In this document: in pieces, positions 1 through 7,600 of the stretch
Numbering within the stretch: the first letter of the stretch is position 1
How the letters are laid out: the number at the start of each line of letters is the position of its first letter
DNA from: a virus
IMG/VR virus record: IMGVR_UViG_3300020455_000069
Coordinates: 1-29,758 of that record
DNA length: 29,758 nucleotides
Reading direction: 5' to 3' (one strand)
Position numbers and translations under genes: made by a program
Notes under the pieces: generated by a model
Told to the model about the DNA's origin: nothing
Databases searched by the model: none
The model's input: the letters and a program-made list of their open reading frames with translations, nothing else

Positions 1-1
1 T

Positions 2-754
2 GCTACAGTTGTACAGAGTGATCCAGGTAGTACTGAAGGAACTAGTAGTTATGAAAGATATCCAAATGGTTGGGTGAAATGTAAATGGGAAAACTTAAGT
101 AAATCTGGTGGTAATGCAACTTCATATATCCAGTTGTATATCTGGGATCACGCTAACTCTAATGGTACTAATATTGGATATGGTATATGGGGTTTCCAAG
201 TTGAGAATGGAAATGTTTGTACAAGCACTATTCCTAAACCAACTACTGCAGCAGTAACTCGTGGAGCAGATGTAGTAAGTATAGAAGGAGAAGAGTTTAC
301 TGATTTTTATAATCAAGAAGAAGGAACACTAGTATTATCTGCAAGTTATACTGAAGATATTCGTACTTCAGCAGCTATTACTATCGATGATACTTCAAAC
401 GAAAGTGAGTATACTGAAGTTGGTTATAGAGCAGGTGGTGGTAGTTCTGGTACTGTTGGTGCATATACTAGAACTGATGCTGGAAATGACCAATACTATA
501 AAGGTTGGACAAGTTCTGCAACTCAATATAATGAATTTAAAGTAGCATTTGCTTATAAGGATAATGATTATGCATCATCTGCTAATGGACAGACAGTAGA
601 TACAGATACAAGTGGAACAACTTCTAAAGTCTTTGATCGATTACGTTTTAGTGATGTTGATACTGTTGGATCAATAGGATCTGGTTACTATAGAAGGTTG
701 ATGTATTATGCAAAGAGACTTCCAAATAACCAAGTCGTCACTCTAACATCATAA
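2..754 (+). CDS. Tail fibre/virion protein, C-terminal part (5' end outside window)
   Basis: The reading frame is open to the left edge, so this is the 3' part of a longer gene. A GTG at 74 could be read as a start, but the 24 upstream in-frame codons are equally protein-like, so I treat the gene as truncated by the window. The visible part has a pattern I know from phage tail proteins: an aromatic beta-sandwich stretch (YIQLYIWD, GIWGFQVENG), then VTRGADVVSIEG, then a LamG/concanavalin-like domain ending in RRLMYYAKRLPNNQVVTLT. That end matches the common phage pattern 'rl.YY..RL...q...LT'. Such domains usually bind glycans at fibre tips. An AATAAATA late box follows directly and serves the next gene. 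Structural role is fairly sure; the exact fibre is unknown. Confidence 0.75.
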   Translation, partial: ATVVQSDPGSTEGTSSYERYPNGWVKCKWENLSKSGGNATSYIQLYIWDHANSNGTNIGYGIWGFQVENGNVCTSTIPKPTTAAVTRGADVVSIEGEEFTDFYNQEEGTLVLSASYTEDIRTSAAITIDDTSNESEYTEVGYRAGGGSSGTVGAYTRTDAGNDQYYKGWTSSATQYNEFKVAFAYKDNDYASSANGQTVDTDTSGTTSKVFDRLRFSDVDTVGSIGSGYYRRLMYYAKRLPNNQVVTLTS

Positions 755-760
755 TAAATA
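753..760 (+). promoter_or_regulatory. T4-type late promoter box (AATAAATA)
   Basis: AATAAATA lies 20 bases before the start codon of the 849-aa fibre gene and overlaps the previous stop codon. T4-like phages use TATAAATA, and their cyanophage relatives NATAAATA-like boxes, for late genes through gp55 and gp33. Boxes of the same type stand before the other three largest structural genes here. Confidence 0.55.
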
Positions 761-780
761 CCACAGGAGAACAATAACTA

Positions 781-3330
781 ATGCCTAATCTAGTCGGAAT
801 CGGAAATAGTCAAGTACCTACCAACGCAATGTTGGGTGGATTGGCATACCAAGATCCTGCTCATGCTAATTTGACAAGTGTAGAGATAGAAAATATTGCT
901 GAAATTAAGACAAAAATTTCTGATAGTGCTAATTCAATATTCATATATGATACATCAAAAGATAGTGATGGTGGTGCATGGAGAAAGAGAACACAAGATG
1001 CTTCATGGTATAATGAAGGACCAGGACAGTATAGAGGAGCAAGAAAAGAATTTCCTGCTGTTGCAGTACTTGTTGCCGAAGAACGTAAATTAACAATATA
1101 TGATGGTGATGATCCTAATCTTCCAATGTGGATGGTTTTTATATCCAGTGGTTATGGTCAGTCAGCATCACACGTAATACAGGTAGGTTCTGGATCGCCT
1201 GGTTCTCTTCTAATTAAAGATATTCATATGCTCAATGGGCAGTTAGTAGTAGCTCAGAGCCAAGGATCTGATAGTTATGGATCTCCTGTAATTAATTTTA
1301 TATCAGAAAGAGCTGTGAGAATGGATCCACAATCTGGTGAAGGTGGACGTTGGTTTGGTAATATTTCACAGAGAAATACTAATCAAGAATGGTATCAGTA
1401 TGGTGGATATCAAGTTCTTAGTTCTAGAATAAATTGCTGCACACAGTTTGTTGATACTCATGCTGATGTTGATAAGGATACTGGATTACCAAGACCTACA
1501 ATTTTTATCGGATGTGTTGGAAGTGTGAGTCAGATTCATAGTGATGAAACTGTTGATACTGATACAGCTGCACCTGGCAGTGCATATAGTTGTATAGCAA
1601 TGACTGATGTTAATTCTAAAGGTCAGGTAGTTTGTGTGTTTCAGAATGGTAATGTTATTGTGACTTATATGTATGAGTTACAAGACAAGGTTGATTGTAA
1701 TGATGATGGTGGTATGAAACATTATTATTACAATGGTGCAATGAATCTTTATCCAAGTATTCGCTGGCATCCAGGATCTGAAAAAGTAACTTGGGTGGAT
1801 GACGATAAACTTGCACTATCAAATGGTGTAGGTATGAACTTATATTTACCTGAAGATAGTGGATCATCAAGTGGAAACACTCCTAGTTCTAGGGATAATA
1901 CAGGTGGTGGTACTAGAACATATGCTTTCTTAAATAGGCATTATCCCACTGGATACTTACGTAGTATGAATCCTGTATGTACATGTGCAAGTACCAATAC
2001 TGATACTTTAACAGCATCTGCTCAGATATTAAGTAATGGGGGTTTTAATAGCAATATAACTGGATGGACTGATCTATCAGGATCTGGATCTAGTATTTCT
2101 TGGAATTCAGGAAATTCAAGAATGGATCTGAATGGTGCAGTAAATTATGCAAGAGCACATACAACTTTCACTACAGTAGTTGGTGACTGGTATATGGTAT
2201 GGACAAAACCATTATCTGTATCTCCAAATGTATTTGGTAGTAATCAAGAATTAAATATATGGGTAGGAACAACACAGTATCCTTCTACTGGATATGATCA
2301 TATGGCTAGGACAAGATATAAACATGGTGTTACTGATGTAAATGAACCAATTACGGCTACATTCAGAGCAACACAAACTACAACTCATATAGTTTTAGAG
2401 AGTGGATGGAACGTTGCTGTTGATAATGTTTTTGCAATGAGAGTTGCAGAGGATGTTAGTTCTCATAATGGACAATTAAATCCTGGTGGTTCTAATTTCT
2501 CTGTTAATGGACAACAACTTAATAAAGGATTTAGAGTATATGGTAATGTTTCAAGAACTCAAGCAGCAACTGGTTCAGAAATAGTAACTTATAATCTGTC
2601 TAATAATGCATCAACGTATTTGGAACAACCATATAATCATGAATTGAATTTCTTACAAAATAGTAGTAATAGTTATACTGTAATGGCATGGGGAGCACCT
2701 ACACCAACAAATGCTGGTTGGAAACCATTAATTTCATTAGATCATTGGAATGGTAGTAAGCAATGGTTCTGTGGAGCACTTGATAAGATGGCTTTACATG
2801 GTGGTGCTATTGGAAATACTATTCTAGAAGCAGATCAGTTATATTTTATGTGTTGGGTAAGAAATGGTAATAGTGGTACAAATTATGCTTATCTTAATGG
2901 AAGACTTGATGGAACTAATACTGATAGTAATGTTGCTGCTGCAAACCAAACATTAATTATTGGTGCTAGACACGCAAATGGTCAAATAAGTACAGAAGTA
3001 GGTGGTGGTATTACTGATGGTGGTCATTGGTCAAAGGTAGCTTTAGTTCGTATCTCAGCAGGATATACAGATGCTGATATGATTAATCGAATTTATAATG
3101 AGGAAAGAAAATTGTTTATGCCAAATGCTAAATGTACTTTATATGATAGTAATTTAATAAGAGGTCATTCTTATGATAAAGACACAGGACTTCTACACGT
3201 TCTTTCAAATACTAGACGTGATGATTTTAGTGGATTGGTTAGAATAAATAGTGAAAGTAGATTATCTGCAGGTGTAACAGGTCATCGTACTATCAGTTCT
3301 GTTAATGGTATGATTGTGGAGGAAGAATAA
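781..3330 (+). CDS. Virion structural protein/tail fibre with LamG-like domain (849 aa)
   Basis: A large beta-rich protein low in Lys and Arg, as is usual for fibres. The N-terminus (MPNLVGIGNSQVPTNAMLGG, then LAYQDPAHANL) resembles N-terminal segments of T4-like cyanophage fibre proteins and may attach to the tail. Around residues 415-555 there is a carbohydrate-binding-module-like stretch (NGGFNSNITGW, then a sandwich ending VAVDNVFAMRV). From about 622 to 780 there is a LamG/concanavalin-like domain (YTVMAWG, LISLDHWNG, YAYLNGRLDG, LIIGARHANG). An AGGAG ribosome site stands 12 bases before ATG and a late box upstream of that. The stop overlaps the next start (TAATG), so the two are probably translationally coupled. 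The receptor ligand is unknown. Confidence 0.75.
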   Translation: MPNLVGIGNSQVPTNAMLGGLAYQDPAHANLTSVEIENIAEIKTKISDSANSIFIYDTSKDSDGGAWRKRTQDASWYNEGPGQYRGARKEFPAVAVLVAEERKLTIYDGDDPNLPMWMVFISSGYGQSASHVIQVGSGSPGSLLIKDIHMLNGQLVVAQSQGSDSYGSPVINFISERAVRMDPQSGEGGRWFGNISQRNTNQEWYQYGGYQVLSSRINCCTQFVDTHADVDKDTGLPRPTIFIGCVGSVSQIHSDETVDTDTAAPGSAYSCIAMTDVNSKGQVVCVFQNGNVIVTYMYELQDKVDCNDDGGMKHYYYNGAMNLYPSIRWHPGSEKVTWVDDDKLALSNGVGMNLYLPEDSGSSSGNTPSSRDNTGGGTRTYAFLNRHYPTGYLRSMNPVCTCASTNTDTLTASAQILSNGGFNSNITGWTDLSGSGSSISWNSGNSRMDLNGAVNYARAHTTFTTVVGDWYMVWTKPLSVSPNVFGSNQELNIWVGTTQYPSTGYDHMARTRYKHGVTDVNEPITATFRATQTTTHIVLESGWNVAVDNVFAMRVAEDVSSHNGQLNPGGSNFSVNGQQLNKGFRVYGNVSRTQAATGSEIVTYNLSNNASTYLEQPYNHELNFLQNSSNSYTVMAWGAPTPTNAGWKPLISLDHWNGSKQWFCGALDKMALHGGAIGNTILEADQLYFMCWVRNGNSGTNYAYLNGRLDGTNTDSNVAAANQTLIIGARHANGQISTEVGGGITDGGHWSKVALVRISAGYTDADMINRIYNEERKLFMPNAKCTLYDSNLIRGHSYDKDTGLLHVLSNTRRDDFSGLVRINSESRLSAGVTGHRTISSVNGMIVEEE

Positions 3331-3869
3331 TGCCAGCAAGAGTTACAAAACCAGCATTTAATTTAAGAGATAAATTAACCCAACTTGATGGAACAGTTCC
3401 ATATGAGAAGATGCCAACTGGGAGTATTTGGCTTTTAAATCATACAACTAGTGCAACTCGAACTAATGTTAGTAGTAACCAAACTTGGACATCACTTGGT
3501 GGTCTTTCAATAGATGTTATTCAAAGAACTATAGGTAGTACACTATGGGTTGAACATAATTTCACTATGGAATTACAAGATGGATGTAATGGACTTCATT
3601 TTAGAGTATATCGAGAGGTAGTTGGGAGTAGTTGGGGTGCAATACAAGTTTATCTTCATTCTCAGCATTCACATTGGTCAACTAGTACACCTGACTGGAC
3701 TGGACCTGGTACAATTTATCTAACCTTTATGGATGAACCAAATGTACCTCTTGGTCAGAAAATAAGATACTATGTTCAGTGTTATAAAGAAGCTGGTAAC
3801 AATCTTTATTCTAATTATGGACAAGATGAATCAGGTATTCAAAACACAGTATGGGAGATTAAAAAATGA
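3330..3869 (+). CDS. Small virion structural protein, fibre-associated (179 aa)
   Basis: Starts at the A shared with the previous stop (TAATG) and ends overlapping the next start (ATGA), placing it in the fibre operon. The N-terminus MPARVTKPAFNLRDKLTQLD resembles the short leader of other phage fibre-tip proteins I have seen. The rest alternates in beta fashion (WTSLGG, LHFRVYREV, IQVYLHSQHSHW, GTIYLTFMDE, IRYYVQCYKE), which suggests one compact beta-sandwich or jelly-roll head. There is no enzyme motif. A fibre-tip or accessory structural role is inferred from position and composition. Confidence 0.6.
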   Translation: MPARVTKPAFNLRDKLTQLDGTVPYEKMPTGSIWLLNHTTSATRTNVSSNQTWTSLGGLSIDVIQRTIGSTLWVEHNFTMELQDGCNGLHFRVYREVVGSSWGAIQVYLHSQHSHWSTSTPDWTGPGTIYLTFMDEPNVPLGQKIRYYVQCYKEAGNNLYSNYGQDESGIQNTVWEIKK

Positions 3870-4225
3870 AAATAGGTATAGAACACGCAATACGAGCATT
3901 GCATCCTGATGCACAGTTTACAATGGTTGATGATGACATTACTGAATGGCATTCATCAGGTATAACCCAACCAAACAGAAAAGATCTTAATGCAAAGGTT
4001 ACTGAATTACAAAACGCAGAACCTCATAGACTTCTTCGTATAGAAAGAAATCGTCGTTTGCAAGCAACTGATTGGAGAGCATCTTCTGATCTTACAATAT
4101 CTAATGATTGGAAATCGTATCGACAAGCATTGCGAGACCTTCCTGCACTTTCTACACCAAAATTAGATTCTAATGATAATTTAGATTTGACTTCCGTAGA
4201 GTGGCCATCTGAGCCATCATCTTGA
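3866..4225 (+). CDS. Phage tail assembly chaperone-like protein (119 aa)
   Basis: The C-terminal half carries the signature RxERNRRLQATDWRASSDLT...YRQALRDLPAL (residues about 78-113). This pattern, R-x-x-R-x-x-L-x-x-[TS]-D-W followed by YRQALRDLP, is typical of small phage tail assembly chaperones encoded next to fibre genes (I expect a Phage_tail_APC-like family). These proteins help fold or assemble fibres and are usually not abundant in the particle. The N-terminal half (IEHAIRALHPDAQFTM) is also common there. It overlaps the preceding fibre gene by 4 bases. The stop lies in the -35 hexamer of the next promoter, so this is probably the last gene of the unit. Confidence 0.7.
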   Translation: MKIGIEHAIRALHPDAQFTMVDDDITEWHSSGITQPNRKDLNAKVTELQNAEPHRLLRIERNRRLQATDWRASSDLTISNDWKSYRQALRDLPALSTPKLDSNDNLDLTSVEWPSEPSS

Positions 4226-4250
4226 CAAAGTATTATACATATGATATGAT
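4222..4250 (+). promoter_or_regulatory. Sigma70-type promoter, consensus -35 with 17-base spacer
   Basis: TTGACA (4222-4227), a 17-base spacer and TATGAT (4245-4250) form a near-consensus host-type promoter. The predicted transcript start is about 4257, some 18 bases before ATG at 4275. Two small ORFs inside the late region therefore seem to be expressed early, separately from the fibre genes. Confidence 0.7.
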
Positions 4251-4274
4251 GCTTGGGAAAAGTAATCAGTTCAT

Positions 4275-4475
4275 ATGAATGACGATGTAGTAAATCGCAC
4301 TATTGTTGATGTGTGTAATAGATCTTTCCTTATCATTTCTGATGAGGGTGAAGAGAGAAAGGTGGTATGTGAAACTACAGAACAGTTTATGGATGTTATG
4401 AAAGTTGTAACTGATTTACTTGAACCTGAGCGAATAAAATATTCGGATCTTTCCATCTATGAAAAAACAAAATGA
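4275..4475 (+). CDS. Hypothetical small acidic protein (66 aa)
   Basis: A 66-aa acidic protein (MNDDVVNRTIVDVCNRSF, then LIISDEGEERKVVCETTEQF). It is predicted to be mixed beta then helix, with two cysteines and no membrane segment. It has its own strong host-like promoter at 4222-4250 although it lies between fibre genes, and the leader is about 18 bases. I recognise the style as a conserved cyanophage small protein but can name no family. The 49-aa ORF downstream overlaps its last 17 bases in another frame. An ORF on the opposite strand over the same bases is its shadow. Function unknown. Confidence 0.65.
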   Translation: MNDDVVNRTIVDVCNRSFLIISDEGEERKVVCETTEQFMDVMKVVTDLLEPERIKYSDLSIYEKTK

Positions 4476-4608
4476 ACCCAAAATAAAATCTAATTTTGGT
4501 ACATGTCATAATTATAGTAAATTGAAAAAGGAGGGATTAGTTGATAAACAAAAAACTGAAGAAGAATGGATTCGTCTTCAAAGAACTGGTGGTGGTGCAG
4601 AGACTTAA
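4459..4608 (+). CDS. Hypothetical basic microprotein (49 aa)
   Basis: ATG at 4459 opens a 49-codon frame beginning MKKQNEPKIKSNFG and ending EEEWIRLQRTGGGAET. It overlaps the end of the 66-aa gene by 17 bases and would be cotranscribed from the 4222 promoter. It is lysine-rich at the front and acidic then Gly-rich at the back, with the content expected of a real protein and no low-complexity translation. No ribosome site stands out. The stop codon lies in the loop of a perfect 7-bp hairpin. Function unknown; coding status is moderately supported by context. Confidence 0.5.
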   Translation: MKKQNEPKIKSNFGTCHNYSKLKKEGLVDKQKTEEEWIRLQRTGGGAET

Positions 4609-4615
4609 TCTCTGC
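4597..4615 (+). terminator. Hairpin over a stop codon, possible weak terminator
   Basis: GCAGAGA (4597-4603) pairs perfectly with TCTCTGC (4609-4615) across a 5-base loop that holds the TAA stop of the 49-aa ORF. No U-run follows, so it may be a processing or stability element rather than an intrinsic terminator. It separates the early-type unit from the late box at 4619. Confidence 0.35.
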
Positions 4616-4618
4616 CTA

Positions 4619-4626
4619 ACTAAATA
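4619..4626 (+). promoter_or_regulatory. T4-type late promoter box (ACTAAATA)
   Basis: ACTAAATA lies 33 bases before the start of the 1899-aa fibre gene. It matches the CTAAATA variant also found at 11040 before the adhesin gene. No -35 hexamer is visible, as expected of T4-type late promoters. Confidence 0.5.
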
Positions 4627-4658
4627 GAACATAGAAATATCTTGTCAAAAATAAAGCG

Positions 4659-7600
4659 ATGCCTCTTAATAAGCTAGAGAATTTTATAAAGAATACCGAG
4701 GGTCGTATTCTTTATGTTAATCCAAGTGATCTTGATTCGACTGATGCCATCGAGAATCAAGGAAACTCACTGACTAAACCTTTTAAAACGATTCAGAGAG
4801 CATTGCTAGAAGCAGCAAGATTCTCATGGGTTAAAGGATCAGATAATGATATAGTTGAGAAGACAACAATATTATTATATCCTGGTGAGCATTTAATAGA
4901 TAACCGTCCTGGTTATGGTATTCTAACAGAAGATAATACAGCAAAAGCAAAATCCCCTTCTGGTGTTAAAACAGTTGCTTCGACAGAATTAACATTAACA
5001 CCTTCATCTAATTTTGATTTAACGCAAGAAGATAACGTACTCTATAAGTTTAATAGTATTGATGGTGGTGTAATTGTTCCTCGTGGTACATCACTTGTTG
5101 GACTAGATTTAAGAAAGACAAAAGTTAGACCAAAATATGTTCCAAACCCTACAGATCCTAATGTAAAGGATACTGCACTCTTTAGGATAACTGGTGCTTG
5201 TTATTTCTGGCAATTTACTACTTTTGATGGTGATGAAGATGGTTTAGTTTATACTGATCCTGCTGATTTCAGTTCAACTCATGTTGCTAAACCAACATTC
5301 TCTCACCACAAACTTACCATTTTTGAATATGCTGATGGTATAAACGTCCGTGATGATAAAGGATTCACATTAACTGACCTTGCTATGTACTATAGTAAGT
5401 TGTCTAATGCCTTTAATCCAGCATCTGGTAGAGATGTTACTGAGAAATATCCTTCTGCATCTGGTGGATTCTCTCCACAACGTCCTGAGTATGAGATTGT
5501 TGGTGCATTTGCAACTGATCCAATTTCTATCTCAGAGATTATTTCTGGTAATGGATCTACACCAGGTAATGTAATTACAGTTACCACTAATACTGATCAT
5601 GGATTAAATAGAGGAACTCCTATTAAAATAAAAGGGGTTGGTGTCGCTAATTATAATGTTTCTACAGTAGTTACAGGAGTTGATCCTACTGATAAAAAGA
5701 AATTTACATATTCCTTAGAGTTTGTACCTGCAAACCTTCCACCAAAACCAAATGTGGATGCTGCAACAGTAACGATTGAGACTGATACTGTATCTGGTGC
5801 TTCTCCATACATCTTTAACTGCTCTTTACGTTCTGTATGGGGTATGAATGGTATGTTTGCTGATGGTGCTAAAGCAACTGGTTTCCGTTCAGTTGTTGCT
5901 GCACAGTTCACTGGTGTATCACTACAGAAAGATGACCGTGCATTCTTGAAATATGATGCAAGTGGTCGTGGATATGAAGAAATATCAACTACCAAGGTAA
6001 CTGGAACAGATTTATCTAGTGGTTCATCCTCATTAAATGAACAGAAAGTATATCATTTGGATAGTGGTGCTATCTATAAGAGTGATTGGGAAACAACTCA
6101 TATTAAGGCAACCAATGATGCTGTTATGCAGTTGGTTTCTATCTTTGCTATTGGTTATACTCGTCACTTTGATGTTCAAGCTGGATCTGACTATAGTTTA
6201 ACTAACTCTAACTCTAACTTTGGACAACTATCATTAGTATCTACTGGATTTAAGAAGAAAGCATTTACTAAGGATGATAAGGCAATAGTAACTTCTGTTA
6301 TTACTCCAAGGGCAATAACAGCAGAAGAAGAACAAATTGATTGGCAAGCAATTGATGTTGCATTAACATGCTCTGCAAATAAAGGAAATCAATTATATCT
6401 TTATAAATGGACTGACCCCAATAATAAACCACCAGTATTGATTCAAGGATATAGGGTTGGTGCTAAATCTAATGATCAATTAACTATTTTAGTTGGTAAT
6501 AATGAGCATACTGCTACCATTAATATGGTAGATTCTTTTAATGGCACTCAAGCTGTTGGAACAAGCAGTGCTTCTAAAAATTATCCTGTAACTAATGTAT
6601 CAAATAGTGTTCTTACTATTGGTACTCATGGATTACAAACAGGTGAGAAGATACTTATAATCGCTGATGATGGAGATCTTCCAGAGAATATTGAAGCAGA
6701 TAAAATATATTATGCAATAACTGGATCACCATTAGCAGCAAATCAAGTTAAGATTGCATCATCTCTTACCAATGCTAATAATGGTACTGCAATTACTTTA
6801 TATCATAGTGGATCAAAACTTAATGTTATAAGTAGAGTTTCTGATAAAGATGCAGGTGATGTTGGATCACCTATTCAGTATGATACTACCAATAATAACT
6901 GGTTTATTCATACTGATCTTTCAACTACTGGTGGTGGTGGAACTCCTGCTCCAGATGCTGGTACTACTACTAGTCAATCTTGTAGTGCAATATGGAAAGA
7001 GATTGCTGGACAAGGAACTGCAGGTCTTAGTGCCAGAACGGATGATAGTTATCTTAAGAGAACACCAGATTCCAGAAGTCTTGATGAAAAACTTTATAAG
7101 TTAAGAGTTGTAATTCCTAAAGAGTTTGATAATTCTAAGAATCCAGAAGAAGGATTTATTATTCAATCATCTAGTTCTACTGGTTTCCGTACTGATGCTG
7201 ATGCTGATGTATCTGCAATTACTCAGAATACTCCAATACTTAGTGGAGAGGATTATGGTTATAATAGAAATCTAAGTTTCATTAGTACATGTACTGCAGC
7301 TTCAGGTACTGCTACACTTTTAAGTGAATTGCCACATGGAGTTAATGTGGGTGATTCTATTATAGTTAAAAATATAAGTGATACTGTTAATACTACAGGA
7401 GATTCTACTAAAGGATTTAATGGAACATTTAAGGTAACATCAGTAGATAATAGTCATCAATTTAAGTATTCATTGACAGATACTGATGGTATATTACATA
7501 CTACTGGATTAATGAATAATGACATTAATTCTAGAACAACAAATCTTCCTAGATTTGAAAGAAATGATTGTCAAAATAACTATTACATCTATAGGAATGA

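Noticed and set aside
5651-5995. 114-codon ORF on the - strand within the giant fibre gene
   Set aside because: Shadow of the fibre frame; the + strand protein is continuous and family-like here.
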